Shown: positions 50,771 to 62,600, counted from the first letter of the stretch. The stretch: 64,000 nt of DNA from Archivesica marissinica (GCA_014843695.1 CM026393.1:4062615-4126614), one strand, 5' to 3'. A program made the numbers and translations. The notes: generated by a model not told the origin, from the sequence alone.

Positions 50771-51049
50771 TGTGTTTTACGTTCATTTATCATCGCTACC
50801 GGGTGCCAATATGAGCAAAATATTAGCCATTTTAGATTTTTGAAGGTTAGTGCAATTATACAGAGAGAGACACATTCCAGCGTCTACTCTAGTTCTTTTA
50901 CGTGTACGGTGTAAAGCACCGACACGAGATCTCGGTTTAAAGTCCCATCTGAAAGACGGTTAATTTTATTAGGGTCAGACGGGGGATCGAACCTGCGATC
51001 CCTGGGTTACCATTCCATCATGTTAACAACTGGACTAAAGATCCGTCTG
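50771..51049 (-). mobile_element. tRNA-derived SINE, inverted near-full-length copy
   Basis: Read on the minus strand it starts CAGACGGATCTTTAGTCCAG (A-box region), followed by GCAGGTTCGATCCCC (an intact B-box) and GTCTGACCCTAATAAAATTA. Diverged body words follow, and the tail is CGTAAAACACACA. It is the same family as 26900-27199. Flanking duplications at 50752-50768 and 51050-51066 define the insertion. Confidence 0.85.
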
Positions 51050-51066
51050 TGAAATTAACTTAATAT
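51050..51066. repeat. Target-site duplication of the inverted SINE (right)
   Basis: TGAAATTAACTTAATAT; see the left copy. Confidence 0.7.
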
Positions 51067-51487
51067 AATGTTCGCAATAAAATAAATACATTTCTGATGG
51101 AAACTCGCTAAAATTAGTGCGTGTTCTGCTTGACTGATTTTGGTGACGAACATAATTAGCCCAAATATTTACAACAAAGCAAACAATTAAATCATGCTAT
51201 ATCATGCCATTACATAGAACACAGGCTAATAGCAAATGAACACAGTACAATTCAAAATAAATGAATTCTTAGAAAATGTAAGGCTTAAAGAAATGATGTC
51301 AAGAAGTGTGGGATTTTGTGACTGTAAAGTATTACATTAACATTGTATAGCATATAACACACTATATACAACAAGTATACAAGTTGTAAGATGAACATCC
51401 AGTATAAGATGTGTGTCACTATTCATTCATAGGTCAACATGATCTTATGAGTATGTCTGAGGTCAGGTTACGAGTGACTATTGAGCA

Positions 51488-54400
51488 TACCAACAGCTGT
51501 TATTGATACTGGTGTAAACCTGACTATAGAGTATACCAACAGCTGTTAATGATACTGGTGTAAACCTGACTATATAGTATACCAACAGCTGATACTGGTG
51601 TAAACCTGACTATATAGTATACCAACAGCTGTTAATGATACTGGTGTAGACCTGACTATATAGTACACAGCTGTTAATGATACTGGTGTAAACCTGACTA
51701 TATAGTACACAGCTGTTAATGATACTGGTGTAAACCTGACTATATAGTATACCAACAGCTGTTAATGATACTGGTGTAAACCTGACTATAGAGTATACCA
51801 ACAGCTGTTAATGATACTGGTGTAAACCTGACTATATAGTATACCAACAGCTGTTAATGATACTGGTGTAAACCTGACTATATAGTATACCAACAGCTGT
51901 TAATGATACTGGTGTAAACCTGACTATATAGTATACCAACAGCTGTTATACTGGTGTAAACCTGACTATATAGTATACCAACAGCTGTTAATGATACTGG
52001 TGTAAACCTGACTATATAGTATACCAACAGCTGTTAATGATACTGGTGTAAACCTGACTATACCAACAGCTGTTAATGATACTGGTGTAAACCTGACTAT
52101 ATAGTATACCAACAGCTGATACTGGTGTAAACCTGACTATATAGTATACCAACAGCTGTTAATGATACTGGTGTAAACCTGACTATATAGTATACCAACA
52201 GCTGTTAATGATACTGGTGTAGACCTGACTATATAGTATACCAACAGCTGTTAATGATACTGGTGTAAACCTGACTATATAGTATACCAACAGCTGTTAA
52301 TGATACTGGTGTAAACCTGACTATAGAGTATACCAACAGCTGTTAATGATACTGGTGTAAACCTGACTATATATATATAGTATACCAACAGCTGTTAATG
52401 ATACTGGTGTAAACCTGACTATATAGTATACCAACAGCTGTTAATGATACTGGTGTAAACCTGACTATATAGTATACCAACAGCTGTTAATGATACTGGT
52501 GTAGACCTGACTATAGAGTACACAGCTGTTAATGATACTGGTGTAAACCTGACTATATAGTATACCAACAGCTGTTAATGATACTGGTGTAAACCTGACT
52601 ATATAGTATACCACAGCTGTTAATGATACTGGTGTAGACCTGACTATATAGTATACCAACAGCTGTTAATGATACTGGTGTAAACCTGACTATAGAGTAC
52701 ACAGCTGTTAATGATACTGGTGTAGACCTGACTATATAGTATACCAACAGCTGTTAATGATACTGGTGTAGACCTGACTATAGAGTATACCAACAGCTGT
52801 TAATGATACTGGTGTAAACCTGACTATAGAGTACACAGCTGTTAATGATACTGGTGTAGACCTGACTATAGAGTATACAAACAGCTGTTAATGATACTGG
52901 TGTAAACCTGACTATATAGTACACAGCTGTTAATGATACTGGTGTAAACCTGACTATAGAGTACACAGCTGTTAATGATACTGGTGTAGACCTGACTATA
53001 GAGTATACCAACAGCTGTTAATGATACTGGTGTAAACCTGACTATATAGTACACAGCTGTTAATGATACTGGTGTAGACCTGACTATAGAGTATACCAAC
53101 AGCTGTTAATGATACTGGTGTAAACCTGACTATATAGTATACCAACAGCTGTTAATGATACTGGTGTAGACCTGACTATATAGTATACCAACAGCTGTTA
53201 ATGATACTGGTGTAGACCTGACTATATAGTATACCAACAGCTGTTAATGATACTGGTGTAGACCTGACTATATAGTATACCAACAGCTGTTAATGATACT
53301 GGTGTAGACCTGACTATAGAGTATACCAACAGCTGTTAATGATACTGGTGTAAACCTGACTATATAGTATACCAACAGCTGATACTGGTGTAAACCTGAC
53401 TATATAGTATACCAACAGCTGTTAATGATACTGGTGTAGACCTGACTATATAGTATACCAACAGCTGTTAATGATACTGGTGTAAACCTGACTATAGAGT
53501 ATACCAACAGCTGTTAATGATACTGGTGTAGACCTGACTATATAGTATACCAACAGCTGTTAATGATACTGGTGTAAACCTGACTATATAGTATACCAAC
53601 AGCTGTTAATGATACTGGTGTAAACCTGACTATATAGTATACCAACAGCTGTTAATGATACTGGTGTAGACCTGACTATAGAGTACACAGCTGTTAATGA
53701 TACTGGTGTAAACCTGACTATATAGTATACCAACAGCTGTTAATGATACTGGTGTAGACCTGACTATATAGTATACCAACAGCTGTTAATGATACTGGTG
53801 TAGACCTGACTATATAGTATACCAACAGCTGTTAATGATACTGGTGTAGACCTGACTATAGAGTATACCAACAGCTGTTAATGATACTGGTGTAAACCTG
53901 ACTATATAGTATACCAACAGCTGATACTGGTGTAAACCTGACTATATAGTATACCAACAGCTGTTAATGATACTGGTGTAGACCTGACTATATAGTATAC
54001 CAACAGCTGTTAATGATACTGGTGTAAACCTGACTATATAGTATACCAACAGCTGTTAATGATACTGGTGTAAACCTGACTATATAGTATACCAACAGCT
54101 GTTAATGATACTGGTGTAAACCTGACTATATAGTATACCACAGCTGATACTGGTGTAAACCTGCTAGAGTATACCAACAGCTGTTAATGATACTGGTGTA
54201 GACCTGACTATAGTATACCAACAGCTGTTAATGATACTGGTGTAAACCTGACTATATAGTATACCAACAGCTGTTAATGATACTGGTGTAAACCTGACTA
54301 TATAGTATACCAACAGCTGTTAATGATACTGGTGTAAACCTGACTATATAGTATACCAACAGCTGTTAATGATACTGGTGTAGACCTGACTATATAGTAT

Positions 54401-55062
54401 ACCAACAGCTGTTAATGATACTGGTGTAAACCTGACTATATAGTATACCAACAGCTGTTAATGATACTGGTGTAAACCTGACTATATAGTATACCAACAG
54501 CTGTTAATGATACTGGTGTAAACCTGACTATATAGTATACCAACAGCTGTTAATGATACTGGTGTAAACCTGACTATATAGTATACCAACAGCTGTTAAT
54601 GATACTGGTGTAAACCTGACTATATAGTATACCAACAGCTGTTAATGATACTGGTGTAGACCTGACTATATAGTATACCAACAGCTGTTAATGATACTGG
54701 TGTAAACCTGACTATATAGTATACAAACAGCTGTTAATGATACTGGTGTAGACCTGACTATATAGTATACCAACAGCTGATACTGGTGTAAACCTGACTA
54801 TAGAGTATACCAACAGCTGTTAATGATACTGGTGTAAACCTGACTATAGAGTATACCAACAGCTGTTAATGATACTGGTGTAGACCTGACTATATAGTAC
54901 ACAGCTGTTAATGATACTGGTGTAAACCTGACTATATAGTGTACCAACAGCTGTTAATGATACTGGTGTAGACCTGACTATATAGTACACAGCTGTGAAT
55001 GATACTGGTGTAAACCTGACTATATAGTATACCAACAGCTGTTAATGATACTGGTGTAGACC
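51488..55062. repeat. 46-bp minisatellite, ~78 copies, downstream of the NCKX gene
   Basis: The unit is TACCAACAGCTGTTAATGAT, then ACTGGTGTAAACCTGACTAT, then ATAGTA. Variants: GTAGACC for GTAAACC, TAGAGTA for TATAGTA, a TAGTACACAGCTG form missing the ACCAA part, and CAGCTGATACTGG copies lacking TTAATGA. CAGCTG is palindromic. The array ends about 430 bp from the exchanger stop codon, so it lies in or beyond its 3' UTR. Confidence 0.97.
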
Positions 55063-55071
55063 TGTGGCCTG

Positions 55072-55207
55072 GAGGTTATAAAACCTTTCTCCAATCTCAA
55101 AACTCAGTCTCACGCGCATGATAGGTTCAGCTGACAGTAACACTCAATATCAACCAATCAGATCACTTGAGCTTGAGTTTGAGATCTGAGAAAAGTTTTA
55201 TAACCTC
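55072..55207. mobile_element. Hairpin-type MITE or foldback element (136 bp)
   Basis: The left arm GAGGTTATAAAACCTTTCTC pairs with the right arm, whose reverse complement begins GAGGTTATAAAACTTTTCTC. The complementarity continues through AATCTCAAAACTCA / GATCTCAAACTCAAG for about 40 bp with few mismatches. The central loop is short. No clear target-site duplication is seen. It lies between the 46-bp array and the exchanger stop codon, so it may be transcribed in the 3' UTR as an RNA hairpin. Confidence 0.7.
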
Positions 55208-55490
55208 GGGTGACTTCTCTTCAGGTCAATAGCTCAAACTATTCTTCCAAGGGAAGGACTATTAAGATGAAACAGAAGGTTATTGATCGAGACAAACTAT
55301 TGACATTAAATATCGAAATTGTGCAAATCAGGTTGAATAGCAAAATCTATTCAACTACAGGTAATTAGATTTCAGCCAATCAAATTGCTGAATAATCAAT
55401 GATATATAAATAAATTCTTCTATCTGACATTTGGAAAGCTTCTTCAATGGAATGTAAGGTTAAAGGGTAAATAAATAGTTCTGAACAATA
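55208..55490 (-). other. Probable 3' UTR of the NCKX gene
   Basis: AT-rich unique sequence directly downstream (minus strand) of the exchanger stop codon. I could not find a convincing AATAAA in the minus orientation here, so the poly(A) site is not placed. It may lie further on, in the hairpin element or the 46-bp array. Confidence 0.35.
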
Positions 55491-55690
55491 TCACAAAGCA
55501 GAGGCACATTCATCAGGATGAACATATCCAAACATATTTAGCTCATATAATGATGTAAGTATTGTAAAAAATATATAAACAAACATGAGAATTATGCCAT
55601 ATTTCTTTGTTAGCCGCCATCCGTTGATGTGAATAGAGATTAGTAGGAAGATAACCGTAGCAAGTAACGTCAGTGAAGCATATAGTAGAC
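55491..55690 (-). CDS. SLC24A: K+-dependent Na+/Ca2+ exchanger, terminal exon
   Basis: This is the last coding exon of an NCKX-type exchanger, a plasma- or intracellular-membrane protein that swaps Na+ for Ca2+ plus K+ (family knowledge). The exon begins after ATTATTTCCAG at 55691 and completes a Gly codon begun in the previous exon. It then encodes 65 residues and a TGA stop at 55491-55493. Two hydrophobic stretches are evident (LLYASLTLLATVIFLLISI and YGIILMFVYIFFTILTSLY). They are separated by HINGWRLTKKYG, matching the helix-HxNxWxLxKKxG-helix layout of NCKX C-termini. The LYELNMFG tail also fits the family. The subtype cannot be fixed from this; the C-terminus looks nearer to the NCKX3/4/5 group. 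Confidence 0.9.
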
Positions 55691-57712
55691 CTGGAAATAA
55701 TGAAAGTATAAACTGTAGCAAGTAACGTCAGTGAAGCATATAGTAGACCTGGGAATAATGAAAGTATAAACTGTAGCATGCAACGTCAGTGAAGCATATA
55801 GTAGACCTGGAAATAATGAAAGTATAAACTGTAGCAAGCAACGTCAGTGAAGCATATAGTAGACCTGGAAATAATGAAAGTATAAACTGTAGCAAGCAAC
55901 GTCAGTGGAGCATATAGTAGACCTGGAAATAATGAAAGTATAAACTGTAGCAAGCAACGTCAGTGAAGCATATAGTAGACCTGGAAATAATGAAAGTATA
56001 AACGGTAGCAAGCAATGTCAGTGAAGCATATAGTAGACCTGGAAATAATGAAAGTATAAACTGTAACAAGCAACGTCAGTGAAGCATATAGTAGACCTGG
56101 AAATAATGAAAGTATAAACTGTAACAAGCAACGTCAGTGAAGCATATAGTAGACCTGGAAATAATGAAAGTATAAACTGTAACAAGCAACGTCAGTGAAG
56201 CATATAGTAGACCTGGAAATAATGAAAGTATAAACTGTAGCAAGCAACGTCAGTGAAGCATATAGTAGACCTGGAAATAATGAAAGTATAAACTGTAGCA
56301 AGCAACGTCAGTGAAGCATATAGTAGACCTGGAAATAATGAAAGTATAAACTGTAGCAAGCAACGTCAGTGAAGCATATAGTAGACCTGGAAATAATGAA
56401 AGTATAAACTGTAACAAGCAACGTCAGTGAAGCATATAGTAGACCTGGAAATAATGAAAGTATAAACTGTAGCAAGCAACGTCAGTGAAGCATATAGTAG
56501 ACCTGGAAATAATGAAAGTATAAACTGTAGCAAGCAACGTCAGTGAAGCATATAGTAGACCTGGAAATAATGAAAGTATAAACTGTAGCAAGCAACGTCA
56601 GTGAAGCATATAGTAGACCTGGAAATAATGAAAGTATAAACTGTAGCAAGCAACGTCAGTGAAGCATATAGTAGACCTGGAAATAATGAAAGTATAAACT
56701 GTAGCAAGCAACGTCAGTGAAGCATATAGTAGACCTGGAAATAATGAAAGTATAAACTGTAACAAGCAACGTCAGTGAAGCATATAGTAGACCTGGAAAT
56801 AATGAAAGTATAAACTGTAACAAGCAACGTCAGTGAAGCATATAGTAGACCTGGAAATAATGAAAGTATAAACTGTAACAAGCAACGTCAGTGGAGCATA
56901 TAGTAGACCTGGAAATAATGAAAGTATAAACCGGAGCAAGCAACGTCAGTGAAGCATATAGTAGACCTGGAAATAATGAAAGTATAAACTGTAACAAGCA
57001 ACGTCAGTGAAGCATATAGTAGACCTGGAAATAATGAAAGTATAAACTGTAGCAAGCAACGTCAGTGAAGCATATAGTAGACCTGGAAATAATGAAAGTA
57101 TAAACTGTAACAAGCAACGTCAGTGAAGCATATAGTAGACCTGGAAATAATGAAAGTATAAACTGTAACAAGTAACGTCAGTGAAGCATATAGTTGACCT
57201 GGAAATAATGAAAGTATAAACTGTAGCAAGCAATGTCAATGAAGCATATAGTAGACCTGGAAATAATGAAAGTATAAACGGTAGCAAGCAATGTCAATGA
57301 AGCATATAGTAGACCTGGAAATAATGAAAGTATAAACTGTAGCAAGCAATGTCAATGAAGCATATAGTAGACCTAGAAATAATGAAAGTATAAACTGTAG
57401 CAAGCAACGTCAGTGAAGCATATAGTAGACCTGGAAATAATGAAAGTATAAACTGTAGCAAGCAACGTCAGTGAAGCATATAGTAGACCTGGAAATAATG
57501 AAAGTATAAACTGTAGCAAGCAACGTCAGTGAAGCATATAGTACACCTGGAAATAATGAAAGTATAAACTGTAGCAAGCAATGTCATTGAAGCATATAGT
57601 AGACCTAGAAATAATGAAAGTATAAACGGTAGCTAGTAATGTCAGTGATGCATATAGTAGACCTGGTAATAATGAAAGTATAAATGGTACTAGTAATGTC
57701 AATGATGCATTG
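55657..57712. repeat. 58-bp minisatellite containing copies of the NCKX last-exon acceptor
   Basis: The period is 58 bp (for example TATAGTAGAC at 55681 and 55739), with about 35 copies. On the minus strand each unit contains ACTTTCATTATTTCCAG (intron end plus AG) followed by GTCTACTATATGCTTCACTG and ACGTTGCTTGCTAC. That second part is the first 34 nt of the real terminal exon. The rightmost-in-transcript copy is the genuine exon start (55690-55657). Each other copy is a potential decoy 3' splice site inside the intron. Copies vary mildly (AACAAGC for AGCAAGC, ATGTCAATG for ACGTCAGTG). Confidence 0.96.
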
Positions 57713-58683
57713 TTCTAGTAATGTGATACAATGATGTATTGTTCTAGTAATGTAATACAAGTGATGTATTGTTCTAGTAATGTGATACAAGTGATGTATT
57801 GTTCTAGTAATGTGATACAAGTGATGTATTGTTCTAGTAATGTGATACAAGTGATGTATTGTTCTAGTAATGTAATACAAGTGATGTATTGTTCTAGTAA
57901 TGTGATACAAGTGATGTATTGTTCTAGTAATGTGATACAAGTGATGTATTGTTCTAGTAATGTGATACAAGTGATGTATTGTTCTAGTAATGTAATACAA
58001 GTGATGTATTGTTCTAGTAATGTGATACAAATGATGTATTGTTCTAATAATGTAATACAAGTGATGTATTGTTCTAGTAATGTGATACAAGTGATGTATT
58101 GTTCTAGTAATGTAATACAAGTGATGTATTGTTCTAGTAATGTGATACAAGTGATGTATTGTTCTAGTAATGTAATACAAGTGATGTATTGTTCTAGTAA
58201 TGTGATACAAGTGATGTATTGTTCTAGTAATGTAATACAAGTGATGCATTGTTCTAGAATGTGATACAAGTGATGTATTGTTCTAGTAATGTAATACAAG
58301 TGATGTATTGTTCTAGTAATGTAATACAAGTGATGTATTGTTCTAGTAATGTAATACAAGTGATGTATTGTTCTAGTAATGTGATACAAGTGATGCATTG
58401 TTCTAGTAATGTGATACAAGTGATGTATTGTTCTAGTAATGTAATACAAGTGATGCATTGTTCTAGTAATGTGATACAAGTGATGTATTGTTCTAGTAAT
58501 GTGATACAAGTGATGTATTGTTCTAGTAATGTGATACAAGTGATGCATTGTTCTAGTAATGTGATACAAGTGATGCATTGTTCTAGTAATGTGATACAAG
58601 TGACGAATATAACAATCTATGAAATATATTTATTTTCGCTAACTTTACAGTATAATTTATATGACAAACAATGCTAGACATAC
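55691..58683 (-). other. Last intron of the NCKX gene (2993 bp)
   Basis: The intron begins GTATG after AAG at 58684 and ends TTTCCAG at 55691. Nearly all of it is two tandem arrays: the 30-bp array (57707-58602) near the donor and the 58-bp acceptor-containing array next to the acceptor. Only about 80 bp next to the donor is unique. Confidence 0.88.
57707..58602. repeat. 30-bp minisatellite, ~30 copies, in the NCKX intron
   Basis: The unit is TAATGTGATACAAGTGATGT then ATTGTTCTAG, almost always exactly 30 bp. The main variation is GTGATAC/GTAATAC and GATGTATT/GATGCATT. Since 30 = 0 mod 3, both strands show 10-residue ORF periodicity (MYCSSNVIQV, ITRTIHHLYH) with no gene meaning. It joins the 58-bp array through intermediate sequence at about 57680-57735 that resembles both units. 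Confidence 0.97.
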
Positions 58684-58914
58684 CTTCGCTATACACCTGG
58701 ACAGGTTCACCTGATTTCATCACGCACTGTATAAACCACGGAACTCCGAGACAGATGAGTATATCAAAGACGTTACTGCCGATAGCATTACTAACTGCCA
58801 TATCACCGAGACCCTCACGAACCACTATCACACTGGATATAACGTCAGGCAGACTCACACCAAATGCAATGAATGTAAGGCCCATGATTGTATCAGCAAT
58901 GCCAGCAGTGTACC
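58684..58914 (-). CDS. SLC24A: K+-dependent Na+/Ca2+ exchanger, alpha-2 repeat exon
   Basis: A 231-bp exon with phase 1 at both ends, bounded by GATATCTCAG before 58914 and GAAG|GTATG at 58684. It encodes about 77 residues starting YTAGIADTIMGLTF. The alpha-2 ion-binding repeat is clear: GVSLPD, then REGLGDMAVSN, then GSNVFDILICLG. The Asp of GVSLPD and the Asp of GSNVFDI correspond to the acidic residues that coordinate Ca2+ and K+ in NCKX proteins (family knowledge). The usual Thr of GTSxPD is Val here. The exon splices in frame to 55690-55491, giving the C-terminal ~143 residues. Upstream exons (signal region, alpha-1 repeat, cytosolic loop) must lie beyond 63212. Confidence 0.93.
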
Positions 58915-59652
58915 CTGAGATATCAACAAAATACAATAAATGTAAGATTGAATCAACAATGTCAGCAGTGTACCCTGAGATATCAACAAATACAATAAAT
59001 GTAAGATTGTATCAGCAATGCCAGCAGTGTACCCTGAGATATCAACAAATACAATAAATGTAAGACTGTACCAACAATGTCAGCCGTGTACCCTGAGATA
59101 TCAACAAATACAATGCAGTGTACCCTGAGATATCAACAAATACAATAAATGTAAGACTGTATCAGTGTACCCTGAGATATCAACAAATACAATAAATGTA
59201 AGATGTATCAGCAATGCCAGCAGTGTACCCTGAGATATCAACAAATACAATAAATGTAAGATTGTATCAACAATGTCAGCAGTGTACCCTGAGATATCAA
59301 CAAATACAATAAATGTAAGATTGTATCAGCAATGTCAGCAGTGTACCCTGAGATATCAACAAATACAATAAATGTAAGATTGTATCAGCAATGCCAGCAG
59401 TGTACCCTGAGATATCAACAAATACAATAAATGTAAGATTGTATCAACAATGCCAGCAGTGTACCCTGAGATATCAACAAATACAATAAATGTAAGACTG
59501 TATCAACAATGTCAGCAGTGTACCCTGAGATATCAACAAATACAATAAATGTAAGATTGTATCAACAATGCCAGCAGTGTACCCTGAGATATCAACAAAT
59601 ACAATAAATGTAAGACTGTATCAGTGTACCCTGAGAAATCTACAAATACAAT
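58911..59652. repeat. 59-bp minisatellite containing copies of the NCKX alpha-2 exon acceptor
   Basis: About 12 copies, with a period of 59 bp (the first is 60 bp: TACCCTGAGA at 58911, 58971, 59030). On the minus strand each unit holds TTGTTGATATCTCAG, the acceptor, followed by GGTACACTGCTGRCATTGYT and GATACAATC, the first 29 nt of the true exon. TTACATTTATTGTATTTG follows, and it resembles exon-interior TTACATTCATTGCATTTG. Some copies are truncated (near 59115, 59165 and 59620). Confidence 0.95.
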
Positions 59653-62600
59653 AAATGTATTGTACATGTCTAGTAGGACTGCTATATAGTAGATGTATTG
59701 TACATGTCTAGTAGGACTGCTATATAGTAGATGTATGTCTAGTAGGGCTGCTATATAGTAGATGTATTGTACATGTCTAGTAGGGCTGCTATATAGTAGA
59801 TGTATGTCTAGTAGGGCTGCTATATAGTAGATGTATGTCTAGTAGGACTGCTATATAGTAGATGTATGTCTAGTAGGACTGCTATATAGTAGATGTATTG
59901 TCATGTCTAGTAGGCTGCTATATAGTAGATGTATTGTACATGTCTAGTAGGACTGCTATATAGTAGATGTATTGTACATGTCTAGTAGGACTGCTATATA
60001 GTAGATGTATTGTACATGTCTAGTAGGACTGCTATATAGTAGATGTATTGTACATGTCTAGTAGGACTGCTATATAGTAGATGTATTGTACATGTCTAGT
60101 AGGACTGCTATATAGTAGATGTATTGTACATGTCTAGTAGGACTGCTATATAGTAGATGTATGTCTAGTAGGACTGCTATATAGTAGATGTATTGTACAT
60201 GTCTAGTAGGACTGCTATATAGTAGATGTATGTCTAGTAGGACTGCTATATAGTAGATGTATGTCTAGTAGGACTGCTATATAGTAGATGTATGTCTAGT
60301 AGGACTGCTATATAGTAGATGTATGTCTAGTAGGGCTGCTATATAGTAGATGTATGTCTAGTAGGACTGCTATATAGTAGATGTATGTCTAGTAGGACTG
60401 CTATATAGTAGATGTATTGTACATGTCTAGTAGGACTGCTATATAGTAGATGTATTGTACATGTCTAGTAGGACTGCTATATAGTAGATGTATTGTACAT
60501 GTCTAGTAGGACTGCTATATAGTAGATGTATTGTACATGTCTAGTAGGACTGCTATATAGTAGATGTATTGTACATGTCTAGTAGGACTGCTATATAGTA
60601 GATGTATGTCTAGTAGGACTGCTATATAGTAGATGTATTGTACATGTCTAGTAGGGACTGCTATATAGTAGATGTATTGTACATGTCTAGTAGGACTGCT
60701 ATATAGTAGATGTATGTCTAGTAGGACTGCTATATAGTAGATGTATGTCTAGTAGGACTGCTATATAGTAGATGTATTGTACATGTCTAGTAGGACTGCT
60801 ATATAGTAGATGTATGTCTAGTAGACTGCTATATAGTAGATGTTGTGTGGCTGCTATATAGTAGATGTATGTACATGTCTAGTAGGACTGCTATATAGTA
60901 GATGTATTGTACATGTCTAGTAGGACTGCTATATAGTAGATGTATGTCTAGTAGGACTGCTATATAGTAGATGTATTGTACATGTCTAGTAGGACTGCTA
61001 TATAGTAGATGTATTGTACATGTCTAGTAGGACTGCTATATAGTAGATGTATTGTACATGTCTAGTAGGGCTGCTATATAGTAGATGTATTGTACATGTC
61101 TAGTAGGACTGCTATATAGTAGATGTATGTACATGTCTAGTAGGACTGCTATATAGTAGATGTATGTCTAGTAGGACTGCTATATAGTAGATGTATTGTA
61201 CATGTCTAGTAGGACTGCTATATAGTAGATGTATTGTACATGTTAGGACTGCTATATAGTAGATGTATTGTACATGTCTAGTAGGACTGCTATATAGTAG
61301 ATGTATTGTACATGTCTAGTAGGACTGCTATATAGTAGATGTATGTCTAGTAGGACTGCTATATAGTAGATGTATTGTACATGTCTAGTAGGACTGCTAT
61401 ATAGTAGATGTATTGTACATGTCTAGTAGGACTGCTATATAGTAGATGTATGTCTAGTAGGGCTGCTATATAGTAGATGTATTTCTAGTAGGACTGCTAT
61501 ATAGTAGATGTATTGTACATGTCTAGTAGGACTGCTATATAGTAGATGTATTGTACATGTCTAGTAGGACTGCTATATAGTAGATGTATTGTACATGTCT
61601 AGTAGGACTGCTATATAGTAGATGTATTGTACATGTCTAGTAGGACTGCTATATAGTAGATGTATTGTACATGTCTAGTAGGACTGCTATATAGTAGATG
61701 TATTGTACATGTCTAGTAGGACTGCTATATAGTAGATGTATGTCTAGTAGGGCTGCTATATAGTAGATGTATGTCTAGTAGGACTGCTATATAGTAGATG
61801 TATTGTACATGTCTAGTAGGACTGCTATATAGTAGATGTATTGTACATGTCTAGTAGGACTGCTATATAGTAGATGTATTGTACATGTCTAGTAGGACTG
61901 CTATATAGTAGATGTATTGTACATGTCTAGTAGGACTGCTATATAGTAGATGTATTGTACATGTCTAGTAGGACTGCTATATAGTAGATGTATGTAATGT
62001 CTAGTAGGACTGCTATATAGTAGATGTATTGTAATGTCTAGTAGGACTGCTATATAGTAGATTATTGTACATGTCTAGTAGGACTGCTATATAGTAGATG
62101 TATTGTACATGTCTAGTAGGACTGCTATATAGTAGATGTATTGTTTCTAGTAGGACTGCTATATAGTAGATGTATTGTACATGTCTAGTAGGACTGCTAT
62201 ATAGTAGATGTATTGTACATGTCTAGTAGGACTGCTATATAGTAGATGTATTGTACATGTCTAGTAGGACTGCTATATAGTAGATGTATTGTACATGTCT
62301 AGTAGGACTGCTATATAGTAGATGTATTGTACATGTCTAGTAGGACTGCTATATAGTAGATGTATTGTACATGTCTAGTAGGACTGCTATATAGTAGATG
62401 TATTGTACATGTCTAGTAGGACTGCTATATAGTAGATGTATTGTACATGTCTAGTAGGACTGCTATATAGTAGATGTATTGTACATGTCTAGTAGGGCTG
62501 CTATATAGTAGATGTATGTCTAGTAGGACTGCTATATAGTAGATGTATTGTACATGTCTAGTAGGACTGCTATATAGTAGATGTATTGTACATGTCTAGT

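Larger units (their letters stand above)
50643..51487. other. Unique spacer holding an inverted SINE
   Basis: Non-tandem AT-rich DNA. Apart from the SINE at 50771-51049 I see no gene or RNA feature. A 60-codon ORF at 50732-50914 lies largely inside the SINE. Confidence 0.5.

Noticed and set aside
55543..55779. 78-codon minus ORF that starts like the NCKX terminal exon but diverges
   Set aside because: It reads through one duplicated acceptor unit in a shifted frame. It is a decoy-splice product at most; the real exon is 55690-55491.
57605..58677. 10-residue repeat ORFs on both strands in the 30-bp array
   Set aside because: They lie within the NCKX intron, and openness follows from the 30-bp unit without stops.
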